NCBI GenBank assembly: GCA_050084985.1
Contig: JBITNC010000002.1
Coordinates: 3,348,001 to 3,412,000 of the forward strand
Source: Nageia nagi
Lineage: Eukaryota; Pinophyta
Length of the DNA: 64,000 nucleotides
Direction: 5' to 3'
A program made the translations under genes and the position numbers. Position 1 is the stretch's first letter, and every line of letters begins with the position of its first letter. The notes under the pieces were generated by a model, which saw nothing but the letters and a program-made list of their open reading frames with translations, did no database searches and had not been told where the DNA came from. Shown here one piece after another: positions 10,757-21,419 of this stretch.

Positions 10757-11204
10757 TGAAGTTAATACAAATAATAAAATGAATTACATAAGTAATCCAA
10801 TGCTCAAATCAATTCTGAAACTCAAAGGTAGAATACACTCATCAATGGAAGCTCAAAGTTCACACAACACCCATAAACTTGTAATAGATTATTGAGAACA
10901 CACTCCAACAATTATAATGTCTTGGAATTGAAGCTAAATACAATCAAAAGGTCAAAGGAGACATCAACTATTCAATTCACATTCTACTCAAAGTCAAAAT
11001 AAAGCAAAAACAAAGAGATAATATTTTTTAAAGAACACACTACTCAATACCAATCGACCTATCGGTTAGCTAACCGGTAGGCTAGTCTCACAACTAGTAT
11101 GAAAGCAACTAGTTCTCAAACTAAACATAAAGGATGAAACCAAGGAGCTTAGATTCGAGAGTTTTAAGTACAATTAAGGTGTGGTTATAGTTTGAAAGTC
11201 TCCA
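10757..11204 (-). repeat. 3' LTR of copia A
   Basis: 448 bases, aligned end to end with 18694-19134. Both start (plus strand) TGAAGTTA and share AATAAAATGAATTAC and CACACTACTCAATACCAA. On the coding strand the LTR follows a purine tract AGCAAGGGGGAC (11217-11206). It contains a near-palindrome at 11058-11081. Confidence 0.9.
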
Positions 11205-11562
11205 TAGTCCCCCTTGCTGATAAGAGGGCCGATAATCAGATATTTTAACAATATAAATTAAGGTTTTGCCACCGCTTTGGTAAATATATCTACCACTTGG
11301 TCTTGAGTTGGACAACAACTTAATGTCATTAGCGCTTTCTCCACCAAATCTTGAATGAAATGAGTCTTGAAATCAAAGTGTTTTGTTATGAAATGATGGA
11401 TAGGATTTTGTACAAATTAAAGGCATCTTGGTTGTCACAACAAATCAAAGTTGCTTATTTTTGCTCCTCTCCAATCTCCTTCAACACCTTCCTCAACCAT
11501 AATGCTTATTTTGATGCACTTGTCATTGCAACATACTCAGCTTCAGTACTAGAAAGAAAGAA
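11205..11562 (-). pseudogene. Copia A RNase H, C-terminal part
   Basis: The minus strand reads STEAEYVAMTSASK, a stop, ALWLRKVLKEIGEEQK, a decayed CDNQDA region, then a decayed DIFTKA motif before the purine tract. In copia RNase H the segment SIVALSSTEAEY is continuous. Here its first half (SIVAL) is at about 14200, on the far side of the LINE, so the two parts were once joined. Confidence 0.8.
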
Positions 11563-11999
11563 AGAAACAAAGAAATTATATTAATGTACATAAATGACTA
11601 AAAGTGATCAATGGGATTGAAAAGTATACAAGTCTAAAGCAGCCTGACGGGCTAAGTAGCCTGCACTCAAAGCAAAATTAAAATTCTAGGAACAATATAG
11701 GGACTAATCCTTAAAAGGACGTAAATCGTTGACTAGAGAGGCATGAAGAGCAAACATGGTCAGGGGAGAGGTCTCTCACGAGCTGTCTGATTGTGCACTC
11801 TTGGACTGAATGTTGTTTGCATCGATGCTACTATAGCTAAAGAAGGTTGTGATCCATTATGATCTCATAGAACTAAGGTTGGCATGCACCCTCTATTTGG
11901 TATGTCGAGTAGGCCAAGGTGGGTCTTCAATCCTTCACCTACGAGCTCCCTCTCCTGAGGCAATCGAGAAGGAGGTAATTAAGCGATCCCCTATCAGGT

Positions 12000-13170
12000 A
12001 CTAGGAGTCGAATAATAGACGCTTCCTGAGAAGGAAGGTCTCTTTGAGATAGAGAGCTAAACAAAGGTAGTCCAAGAACTGAAAGAATGTCAAGATTGAA
12101 TTATGCATGTTCCAAAAAAGATAGTGGTACCACCCTTGAATCTCATAATAGATTAAACATCGGAAGATGAAATGATCCTCAATCTTAGGCTCAATCAGGC
12201 ACAACCCATAGACTCGTAGCTCGTGCACTAAATGGTGATCAGTCTCGATTCGAAGTTGATGGAGCACACTCTAAATTGGCCTAGAAACATCTGCAGACCA
12301 AGAGGGAGGTGTATAATGATGTAAGCAGGAGATAGAATCAACCCTCTATCAATCCATAAGAAGCAATGTGAGTAGTGCCATAGCTTGGGTGTGAGGGGAG
12401 ATTAGGAGGTAACCCAAGTGTGCTAAATATAGGCCCTGTAAAGCATGTCTTTGATCACAACCAATGTAACATCTGGGTCTCTATTAGTGTCTCCTTAGGG
12501 TAGAGGTAATTGGTCTGATGAAAACCCAAAATGCTGCAATTCCTCTAAGACCATAGAGAACCAACACTAATGACAACCATGAGCTGCCAAGTCCTTGGAT
12601 GACTCCAAGGCTCTATAGGGGAGTTGATCATCTCTAACCATAGAAGCAAAGGTATGGAGATGATGAAGAAAAAGGAACATCAATGCAAGGGACCGTATCT
12701 ATGAAGGTTGGTAGCAAAACTCAATTAGCATAATGTGGTGCAGAACAAACCTCTTGCTTCAAATAGAGTGAGATAGGGTGCCAACCAAAATCCTCTCAAC
12801 TGTGGCCTAATCCGAGCTCCTCAAGCTAGGTCCCCAAACCTTGGAACCATACAGTACTACGAGTGATCAAAGTGTGGAATAGTTGGATCTTGGAAAAGGA
12901 TCTGGACATATTATCTCTCCAGGGAGGAGATAGCTGCATATCCTTATCATACTCAGGGTGGTGCTGCCACTCACATAGAGAATTGAGGTCCTATGAAGAG
13001 CACTCCTGGGTAGGTGTATGATGTAGCGACCTTAATAACCCTATCTTTGTAAGTGATATGAGTTTGGTCAATAATGGCCTTCGAGGTGTTGAAGACCACA
13101 ATATTGGTTTCATTCATATTAATCACCAAGTCCTGTTTGATACTAAACAAAGTGAGGGTATCCATCAAAT
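12000..13170 (-). pseudogene. LINE polyprotein C-terminal region
   Basis: At 13168-12971 the frame reads DLVINMNETNIVVFNTSK and SYTYPGVLF, the post-RT 'thumb' part where LINE proteins have VN..KTK.M.F. At 12267-12000 it reads RIETDHHLVHE and EDHFIFRCLIYYEIQGWYH, matching the LINE C-terminal segment with an HFIF.CP.Y..IR pattern. The zinc-binding cysteines are mostly lost. Frames are interrupted in between. Confidence 0.65.
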
Positions 13171-13342
13171 GCTAAAGACCCTCTATTGTGTGAGAGAATA
13201 GTGCAATATCATCATCAAAGAGGAGGATAGGAACATGAGTTTTGTGGAGCAGACAATCAATGTTGATGCTTGTAGTCTTGAGTATAAGTGACTCCAACTC
13301 ATTAATATAGAGATCGAAGAGAATCAAAGAAAGCAGGAAACC

Positions 13343-14130
13343 CTACTTCACCCTGATGGTGCTATGAATCGTGTCAAATAGACCTTTTGCAATATGCACC
13401 CTCCTTGAAACTGATTCATACAAAGTCAAGATGGTTGTAAGGCCTAGCTCGGGGATCCCTAATTGTCTAAGTCTATCCATGAGTCGATGATGTGGGACGG
13501 TATCAAAAGCTTTCTTGAAATCTACAAAAAAATTGAAAACTAGGGTCTTCCAAAACCTAGCCTCCTCAATAATCACTTAAGGGTGAGGATGTGGTTGGTG
13601 GTGTGGTGATCTTTGCAAAAACTTACCTATCCTTCTACCCTAAATCCTTGAGCATTTACCAATTGAGATGTGTAGTGCTCAAGAATGGTGGCATTTAACT
13701 TGGCCATAGTGTGCCCAATCATAATGGTGCGGTAATTACTCGAGTCACATGGGTCACTTAATTTGTGAATGGGGTGGATAATGTTCAGGGTATAGGGGAT
13801 GGGGGGTCCAGTGCAAATGATGGTGTTGAAGAGATGGGAGAGGAAGGGGCAAAACATAACTAGTGTGCTTGAGATACTTGGCTTAAAGGTTTTCGATGTC
13901 AAGTACTTTTCTAGAACTAAGCTTACAGATGGCTTTATGGATGAGGGGAGGGGAAAATAAGTCAAAGGAGGAAGGACGAGTGATAATCTATGAAGGGATG
14001 TGGTTTGGATCAATGTAGAGCTTAGAGGCATAAATGCTCCAATCCTGCAGGGTGATAGGCTAGTGTGGTGTTGTCTAGGTGAAAAGGAGCACCATAAAGA
14101 TTTGGGGTCAATGTGGAGTGTTGAGATGAT
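13343..14130 (-). pseudogene. LINE reverse transcriptase, N-terminal and palm part
   Basis: 14031-13627 contains GPPIPYTLNIIHPIHK, then NYRTIMIGHTMAKL. These are RT motifs of LINEs around the (W)RPI.L.....K position. 13576-13343 contains FFVDFKKAFDTVPHHRLMDR and LRQLGIPE, the motif A region with the first catalytic Asp (VDFKKAFD). The frame is broken between the two blocks at about 13600. Upstream, 14130-14031 is consistent with the same protein but weakly conserved. Confidence 0.8.
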
Positions 14131-14188
14131 ATATTAATGTATTTTGGCCAAGAAGTGACACTTCTTGGACCTCAAGATTCGATGATAA

Positions 14189-15514
14189 GAGCTACAATGG
14201 ATTATTTTCTTTAGCTCCATGACACTAAACCAAATCCAAGAGAGAAGCAATTCCCACCCACTTGTGTACTTTCTATCATCTAAATCACTTCCCCAATTAC
14301 TATAATTGAAACATGTGAGCTTGAACTTGGAATTACATGAGTAATGTATTCCAAATTTGACTATCCCCTTCACATACTTGAGTATTCTCTTCGCTTCTTT
14401 GAGATGTATAATGGATGGATCACTCATATATCTTGCAACTAATGAAACACTAAATTGCAATTTGGTCTTGTATTTGTTAGAAACATGAGACTTCCAACAA
14501 TACTTCTATACTCCTTGTTCACTTTGGGTGCACCATATTCTTTGTAAAGGTGTTCTCCATTGGTTGTAGGTGTTGTAATAGGAGTGCAATTCTGCATTAC
14601 AAACTTCTTCAACATATCATATGCATATTTTGATTGGCACAAAAAATTCTCTTCTTTTGTTTGATGCACTTCCAATCCAAGGAAATAGCTTATCAAACCA
14701 ACATCTTTTATTTCAAACTCAGCCATCATTTGAGTTTTGAATGCTTCATTCATTTTGCTCTTGCTTCCCATGAAGAACGAGTCACATACATACAAACAAA
14801 CAACCAAAATATTAGATCCATCTTTCTTAAAATACAAATTAGGCTCACTTACACTTCTTTTAAAGCCCACACTTTTGAAGTATACATATATTCTTGTGTA
14901 ATAAGCTCTTGGAGCTTGCTTCAAACCATACAATTCTTTCTTGAGCTTGTATACTTGGTTTTCTTGTCCTTGAACCTCAAAGCCTTGAGGTTGAGCTACA
15001 CACACCTCTTCATAGATGTATCCATTGAAAAAGTATTTACATCCATGTGTTGAACTGTCTAATTTTTGCTTGCAGCCAAAGAGAGAACTAATCTTATTAT
15101 TTCTTGTCTTGCAATAGGTGCATATGTCTCCTCAAAGTCCACACCTTACTATTGTGTGAATCCTTTTGCCACTAGCCTTGCTTTGTATCTTTCAATGCTA
15201 CCATCACTCTTGCATTTTGTTTTGTACACCCATTTGGAACCAACAACATTTTTAGCTTTGGGCAATTCACAAAGTTCCCAAGTATCATTTCTTTCAATTT
15301 CATCAATCTCCTCTTTCATAGCTTGTATCCAAAAAATGTTAGAACAAGATTCTTCATAACAAGATGGCTCAACAACAATTGCATTTTTTGAAACAGAATT
15401 GCAATATGGACTAGAAAAGCAAAGTGCATAGTTAACCATTTCACCTTTTTGTTCACCACTATTTTCATCTCCATAGAATTGAATGTTTTCTAGCCTTGTG
15501 ATTAGATTTTGCAT
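14189..15514 (-). pseudogene. Copia A reverse transcriptase and RNase H N-terminal part
   Basis: Starts with IFWIQAMKEEIDEIERNDTW, GSKWVYKTK and YKARLVAKGFTQ, all hallmark copia RT N-terminal motifs. It continues with YKLKKELYGLKQAPRAYY and SYFLGLEVHQT, then ends with DDRKYTSG and VSWS of RNase H. The YVDD box reads LYVCDSFF, so one catalytic Asp is lost. The frame breaks several times (15149, 14439 and within 14200-14300). The sequence then runs into the LINE. Confidence 0.88.
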
Positions 15515-16650
15515 TTCTTATGTTTGGCCCTTTGTGATTTTTCTTGTGGTATTTCCATCAATAATTTGACTTGGTGGGTGATCCATCAACCATATCTTGC
15601 CTTGGTTCATCATCCTTGCATTGGGTGAGCTTGGGGCACTCACACTTCTTGGTGTTGTAGAGGAGATGGATGTGCTTGGTGAGCTTGGAACACTCACAAT
15701 TGATGGCTGAATTTTATTTTTGTGAGGCACAATATAGCTGGGCTGAAAATTTGATGATTTTGTCTCCTCCAAACTCTCTTCTACAAACACTTTTTATTAC
15801 AATCTTTGCATACGATACTCTCCCCTTCATAAAAAATGGCATCTCTTAAGAAAATGGTCTTATGAATCTTGGGACTATAGAATTTATAAGCTTTTGAATG
15901 CTCACAATATCATATAAACACACAAGCTTCAAATTTTGCATCCAACTTTCTCCTCTTTTCATCATTCACATGAACATATGCATGACACTCAAATACCTTC
16001 AAGTGTTGAAAATTTGGTTTTCTCTCAAACCAAGCTTAATATGGAGTAATTTTATCCAAACTTTTTGTAGGATACTTGTTTAAAATACACACAACTGTTC
16101 TTACTGATTCAACCCAATAAATATTGGACAATTTCTTGCTTTGCATCATGCTTCTAGCTATCTCAAACAAATTCCCATTTTTTCTTTTTGCTACACCATT
16201 TTGTTGTGGTGTGTAGGGAGAGGTGAGGTGTCTTCTAATGCCATTGTATTTGCAATATTGAAAGAATTCATTACTACAATATTCTCCTCCTCTATCACTT
16301 CTCAAACAGTTCACATGATAACCACTTTGTTTTTCAACAAAATTTCTCCATTCTTTAAATTAATTAAGTGCTTCATCCTTGCTTTTAATGAAGTAAGACC
16401 AACACATTCTATTGAAATCATCAATGAAAGCGATAAAGTAAAAAGATTTACCAAAACATTAAGTTTGCATAGGCCTACAAATGTTGGTATGGACCAATTA
16501 GAGAGGATGTTTGGCTCTCCATGCTTCTTCCTTTCTTTCTTTGTATAGGACCACAAATGTAAAATGCTTCATCCTTGCTTGCTTTCCAATTGAACATCCT
16601 TCACACACTTATTTGCAATCTTTTTCACATGGTATCCCTCTCACCATTAA
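15515..16650 (-). pseudogene. Copia A integrase and linker
   Basis: 16314-16036 reads LRSDRGGEYCSNEF, then TSPYTPQQNGVAKRKN, the core of copia integrase (second Asp in SDRGGEY, and the block carrying the catalytic Glu, here AKRKN instead of AERKN). 15790-15518 is the low-complexity Ser/Thr/Pro linker (SVPSSPSTSISSTTPRSV) between integrase and RT. Stops separate these blocks and the first Asp region is decayed. Confidence 0.82.
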
Positions 16651-16668
16651 TTAAAGAGTCTTCAAACT

Positions 16669-17100
16669 CTAAAAATTTAAGTGCCTAAGCCTCATGTGCC
16701 AAAGTGCAATTTTATTTTCAATTCCCACAAAGATAAAGCCTTTATCCTTATCAAAAAACCTGATTAGAAAAAACCTATTTGCAATCATCTGGATATTAGT
16801 AACAAACCTCTCATCATCATTTTTATCACGTATTTTACACATCCTATCTTCAAACACCAATTTGTAGTTCTTTTCAAGCATTTGGTCGATACTCAACAAG
16901 CTTTGTTTCAAATATGGAGCATAGTAAATGTCCTTTACCTTCATGGTTCCCTTATTGGTTGGCCCTTTCATCTCTCCTTTGCCAATAGTCTCCAAGCTCT
17001 TCTCATCTCCTAACTTCACGCTTGACTTGTAGGAGTAATCAAGTGTAGAAAGTAGGGATTGTTCATCGGTCATGTGGTTTGTGCAACCATTATCCAAGAT
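16669..17100 (-). pseudogene. Copia A protease and pre-integrase domain
   Basis: The frame reads MDNGCTNHMT, where copia proteases have DSGC(T/S)NHMT, so the active-site triad is altered to DNG. It continues with KVKDIYYAPYLKQSLLS (protease C-terminal part) and then NKIALWHMRLRHLNF, the gag_pre-integrs motif LWH.RLGH..F. This is one of the longest uninterrupted stretches of the element (142 codons). Confidence 0.85.
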
Positions 17101-17166
17101 CCAAGTCTCATTTTCAAACCTTTAGGGGCTTATAATTGAAAGGAACAATTCCTCTTCTCCATATCC

Positions 17167-17928
17167 TTATTCTTCTTTTCCATAATGGGTGGATTTCCCT
17201 TTATTTGCTTGCTTCAATGTACACATGCTCAAAATGGCCAAATTTATTACAATAATAACATTGCAAATTTCTCTTATCTTTATCTCTTCCACATCTTTTG
17301 GAGTGTCTTTCCCTTGATGCATATGCTGGTTCATTTTTTGAACTTTGTTCTCTTCCTTTGCCTTTTCCAAAAGAGCCTCTTCTTTCTTCTCTTCCTAATA
17401 TGCCTCTTCCTTTTAAGCCTTTGCCTTGTCCTTCATTTTCTTTGATGGAAAATGCTTTGCTCATAATTGTTGCTTACTACTATTATTTCTCTTTTCATGT
17501 GATGTGAGAGAGCCAATTAAATGATCAATCTCAAGAGTTCTTTTTTCTATTCTATAATGAGTGCAATAGTATCATACTTCTTTGTTAAAGTATTTAAGAC
17601 TTTCTTGATGACAACCTCTTTCTGAATCTTTTCTCATAGAGTGGTCATTTTATTGACTTTGGCTTTCATTCTCATATAATAATCTTCAACACATTCCTTG
17701 CCTTCTTGCTTCAGATTTTTTAATTTCCTTCTTAATGTTTGGAGGTTCACCTCTGTCACCTTCAAGATCTTTTGGTATCCTTCTCTCAATGTTTCCCATG
17801 CTTCTTGGGCTAAAACACATGCTGCAATTTTGGAAAAAATGCTCTTATCTAGAGCTACTTGGATGAAGGAGAGAACCATGGACTTTTTCTTCTTTTTCTC
17901 ATTTGCCCCTTCCTTTGCATTTGCACTT
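17167..17928 (-). pseudogene. Copia A gag, C-terminal part with zinc knuckle
   Basis: 17928-17634 gives the UBN2-type gag region (SKIAACVLAQEAWETLREGY, LRRKLKNLKQEGKECVEDYY). 17464-17201 has a basic stretch followed by CYYCNKFGHFEHVY, a CCHC zinc knuckle in which the last Cys is replaced by Tyr. The N-terminal part of gag is on the other side of the solo LTR (18447-18626). Confidence 0.8.
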
Positions 17929-18446
17929 TGATGGAAATTTGAGTAACAAACTAATTTTCTAAATCCCAAGATCCCTTGAAAATACTAAACTCCAACATAA
18001 CAAAAGCATAAACTCAATGCATATAATCTCACAAACCATTCACAACTGACACAAATGTAAAGTGGTTCCTCCAACCTTGGGAGTACATCCACTAATCTAA
18101 GATCTCAATTTCTCAAAATGCACTCTCTTACAATTCAATTCCTACTTCTCCTACAACCCAACCAAGAGTATAACTTTGCTGCAAAACTTATTGTAGAAAC
18201 CATGAGGGGAAGCCCTCTATTTATACGTGAAATCCCTTTTTTGGGTCACCCTATTTTCCAAGGTGCATACCAATACCTTATATAAATGCATTTCCCATTA
18301 TCCTTATTTGTAAGCATGACCTTACAAGTGGGTGGTGTGTGGGGACAAGTCTCCTTAATTCTTTATTCACTAAAATACTTTCTAAAGTAAAGTATTTAAG
18401 TGGATAATGTTAAGGAGGTAATATTTCTTTTTGTAGATACCTAACA
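17929..18446 (-). mobile_element. Solo LTR nested in copia A gag
   Basis: 518 bases. On the minus strand it starts TGTTAGGTATC and ends TTTCCATCA, the same ending as the LTRs at 53422 and 55428. Flanks are CACTT (17924-17928) and CACTA (18447-18451), a target duplication with one mismatch. Removing the LTR and one duplicate restores a plausible gag reading across the join. Its central part resembles the copia C and E LTRs (GGGAGTACATCCACTAA at 18087). Confidence 0.75.
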
Positions 18447-18626
18447 CACTATGCATTATACATTTTAACTTACCCAAGGCACTCCAATCTATGGGATCAC
18501 TGTAGCCAACCTCTACAATATCCTAGTAGCTTCTTCCCTTTAGGAGAGTCTTCATTCGACACTCCAGTACTCATAGTCACTCCCATCAAATTTTGGAATG
18601 GAAATTGCATTTGAATTATTTTCCAT
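18447..18626 (-). pseudogene. Copia A gag, N-terminal part
   Basis: Begins at an ATG (18626-18624), 54 bases downstream of the primer-binding site, and reads MENNSNAISIPKFDGSDYEY then WSV. This matches the copia gag start (IPKFDG.NY..W...M). One frameshift follows. It continues after the solo LTR at 17928. Confidence 0.8.
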
Positions 18627-18679
18627 GTCTTCTTCTTCCTTCCTAGACAAATTGCTTGAACCCAAACTGATCCAACAAA

Positions 18680-18691
18680 GCTCTGATACCA
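18680..18691 (-). other. Primer-binding site of copia A
   Basis: Minus strand TGGTATCAGAGC, complementary to the 3' end of plant initiator methionine tRNA. It lies two bases from the 5' LTR, as usual for copia. Confidence 0.9.
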
Positions 18692-18693
18692 AA

Positions 18694-19134
18694 TGAAGTT
18701 AGTTAATATAAATAATAAAATGAATTACAAAAGTAATCCAATGTTCAAATCAGTTTTACAACTTAGAAGTAGAATGCGTTCATCAATGGAAGCTCAATGT
18801 TCACACAATACCCATAAACTTTTAATAGATTATTGAGAATACATTCCAACAATTTCAATGTGTTGGAATTGAAGCTAAATAAAATCAATAGGCCAAAGGA
18901 GACCTCAATTGTTCAGTTCACATTTTATCGAAAGCAAAAATGAAGAGATAACATTTTTTTTAAAAACACACTACTCAATACCAACCAACATATGGATTAG
19001 CTAACCGATAGGTTAGTCTCACAACCAATCTACAAGAAATCGATTCTCAAATTGAACGTAAATGATGATACTAGTAAGCTCAAATTTGGGAGTTTAAGTA
19101 AATTTAAGGTATGGTTATCGCTTTAATGTCTTCA
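18694..19134 (-). repeat. 5' LTR of copia A
   Basis: 441 bases, partner of 10757-11204. The central palindromic GGTTAGCTAACC-type motif is partly kept (TATGGATTAGCTAACCGATA near 19000). Many substitutions separate the two LTRs, so the insertion is old. Confidence 0.9.
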
Positions 19135-19139
19135 TCTTG

Positions 19140-19496
19140 GTCATTATTATTGATATTCAACTTTTCTATTGATCTTCAGATGTGAATGAATGTTCCTTTA
19201 TTACTGTTGTACTATTATCATTCGATGTGCATGAGAATGTATGCAAATTAGAGTGTTTTAATGGCATATTATTATTATATTACAGATATGCAATTGTACC
19301 CTATTTTGGTTCATTCCACATGTTGTATGAGCTTCATCACTTCTATATATCATATTTGGTTATAATTATTATAATTCAATCTTGAATGCATGTTTGGATG
19401 GTTGTTAAGCCTTTACAATTGTACCCTAATTTGTGAATGAATGTAGAATTATGTTGAGTAATTGTGCATGTTTAGCATAATCCCTAGAAGGGTACA
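19140..19496 (+). mobile_element. Gypsy-like LTR, right half
   Basis: Continuation of 10151-10756 after copia A, ending GGGTACA at about 19496. No gene is visible within it. Confidence 0.55.
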
Positions 19497-19502
19497 TTAT
19501 AG

Positions 19503-19514
19503 TGGTATCAAAGC
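19503..19514 (+). other. Primer-binding site of the gypsy-like element
   Basis: TGGTATCAAAGC, a one-base variant of the initiator-tRNA-Met site, six bases after the presumed LTR end. Confidence 0.65.
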
Positions 19515-19599
19515 TCAACATCTTGTCAGCTTGTGGATGAATAATTTAGCTATATACCTAGGGTTTATGGTTCAAGTGAGAAATAGGGATTTGAATATT

Positions 19600-20251
19600 A
19601 TGGCACCATTAAAAGAAAAGGAGTTGATTTATAAGCTTACTAATGCGAGTGGTAAACTTGGACTTATATTTCAACTAAGAGAAACTATTCTTCATATTGG
19701 TGAAGGATTTAGGAAAGCCTATATGACTAGGACATATAAATAAGGAGGTGAGAATCATGGTTACTTCCTATTTGAGCAAGATTTTGATAATTTTTGCACC
19801 TAATGCTCCCCATGATGATGATACATTTAGAATGATATTTTAGTTATTGGTTAGTAGCTTTGAAAGATTAGGGGATATCACATGTTCTCATTTTCCTAGA
19901 AGAATTACCATACTTGAATCATTTGCAAAAATTGGAATGGAAAACATCTTATTAGATTTAGAAATGTATGAGTTGATTTACGAAATGTTTCATCACTTCA
20001 TTGCTTCACTTAAAGAAGAACATACTGATAATATTATTGAAGCCATGAGGGATATTATGGTTTTGATCATAAAAAAAAATGACTATGTTTATCTTTTACT
20101 CTTATCTATGTTGATTGATGTTTGGAGGCAAGACTTAGTTGCCTCTATTACTGCACATGGGTTGGTTAACAATGTTATTGAAAAATGTAAAGAGAAGATA
20201 AAACCTTTCTTAGATGATGAAGAGATTAGGGAAAGAGAGAAATCCATAGTA
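19600..20251 (+). pseudogene. PDS5-like cohesin cofactor, intronless 5' fragment
   Basis: PDS5 proteins bind cohesin and regulate sister-chromatid cohesion in the nucleus. From ATG 19600 the frame reads LKEKELIYKLTNASGKLG. After a deletion and frameshift near 19740 it continues SYLSKILIIFAPNAPHDDDT, LLVSSFERLGDI, RRITILESFAKIG, DLEMYELIYEMFHHFIASLK, MRDIMVLII and NNVIEKCKEKIKPFL. Plant PDS5 has the same order (ISEI.RI.APDAPY.DD, QL.VS.FE.L, R..ILE..AKVRS.V.MLDLEC, EMF.HF, M..IM.L, CA.KLKP.L). No introns interrupt about 650 bases, and there is an in-frame stop (19841-19843), so this is a processed or captured copy. It starts only about 85 bases after the retroelement primer-binding site. Confidence 0.72.
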
Positions 20252-21419
20252 TAAATTGTTTATATCACTCCATTACATGAAGAAGAAAATTAAGATACCA
20301 CTCATAGACATAATAAAGGAGGCAAATCAAAAGGTGATATTAAGGGTGTAAAAACAAGATTTGAAGAAAAATAAAAAATATTGAGTTAATTCATGATATT
20401 TTTGATGAAAGAAAGGATGACATATTATTGCAACAAAATGATTTGGTTCATGACCCTTGTGTGGAAACCATGATAAGTAAAGGAGATATTATCTTACCAA
20501 AATAAGAACATGCCAAGAAGATATCTTAGGGACAACCAACACTGATTTTGAAGGTAAAAAAGAGTCTAATATAGAATAATATGAAGGTGACACATTGCCA
20601 CATGAGACTAAATTGGTATGCGAGTTTTGTGACAAAGAAGACATGCTAGCTTCAGAAGATGATATTAGGTATGAATCAAATCTTTATCCACTTAAAACAA
20701 TGATAAAGAGTTCTCATTTTAGTTGGGAGAAAGTAACATTAGGCATTATTGTGACTAATATTGGCATAAAAGAGACTTTTTGGGAACCCCCTTGGCACCA
20801 TTTAGAGTCATGGATTAACCATGATACGAATACCGTGAGGTATTATACCCATTATAATTTTTATAATAGGTATTTGAGATATAATGACAAATATATGTTG
20901 ATTGCATTGATAAATGGTAAGGATGAAATTGAGTGTTGGTTGAATTTAGCCAATTGTTTTGGTATGTATTGGGATGCATTATGTAAACTGAATGATATAA
21001 TATATTGAAAACTTGATGGGGTTGTATAAGAAAGTATTTTTACAATTCCAATAGTCACCTTTGAGGGTTGTACCTTACCATTATATAACATTGAATTTTG
21101 AATAGATTTTAGGACTTTTTTTGAAGCATTTATTGGCATAGTTTGGATTGCACATCCACTAGTATTTTGGGTTGAATTTTCACTTCATGTTGGAATTGTT
21201 TCTAATTTTGTACTACATCTTGGGATGAAACTTGTAGAAGATAAAACAATTGAGATACTTGTAGCCATTAATAAAATAATTGATGATCCACTTTTCTATG
21301 AAGCATTGAATGAGAAAGTTTGTATTATGCATGCATCAAGGAAGATCACACCAAAGCTTGTTGACTCAATTCCTAGCTTGTTATTTACCTTATTCATTGA
21401 TACTAATGGTTTACTTTAG
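20252..21419 (+). other. Coding-like sequence of unknown origin after the PDS5 fragment
   Basis: Two longer plus-strand frames (20595-21008 and 21225-21419) contain biased, protein-like sequence such as LESWINHDTNTVRYYTHYNF and DKTIEILVAINKIIDDPLFY. They are separated by stops. I recognise no family. They could be further captured host sequence, a diverged part of PDS5, or the element's own protein. Confidence 0.3.

Larger units (their letters stand above)
11563..14188 (-). mobile_element. LINE (non-LTR retrotransposon) nested in copia A RNase H
   Basis: About 2.6 kb inserted within the codons for the VALSSTEAEY motif of copia A, in the same orientation. The 5' end is truncated (no endonuclease domain seen) and the coding part has stops and shifts. 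The 3' end on the minus strand is not poly(A) but a short TTTC array (plus strand GAAA repeats at 11552-11575). The duplicated target is short or masked by that array, so the exact ends are good to a few bases only. The clade cannot be fixed by eye. Confidence 0.8.
10757..19134 (-). mobile_element. Ty1/copia element A (full structure, inactive, twice interrupted)
   Basis: Minus-strand copia element bounded by related LTRs (10757-11204 and 18694-19134) and by a perfect TCTTG duplication (10752-10756, 19135-19139). Domain order on the minus strand is PBS, gag, protease, integrase, reverse transcriptase, RNase H, purine tract and LTR, the copia order. A solo LTR (17929-18446) interrupts gag and a LINE (about 11563-14188) interrupts RNase H. 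The RT active site reads YVCD instead of YVDD, and stops and frameshifts are frequent, so it is inactive. It inserted into the older gypsy-like LTR. Confidence 0.9.

Noticed and set aside
18680-18691. Partial tRNA-like match
   Set aside because: The 12-base match to the tRNA 3' end is the retroelement primer-binding site. No tRNA cloverleaf surrounds it or the similar sites at 32995, 44209 and 45949.
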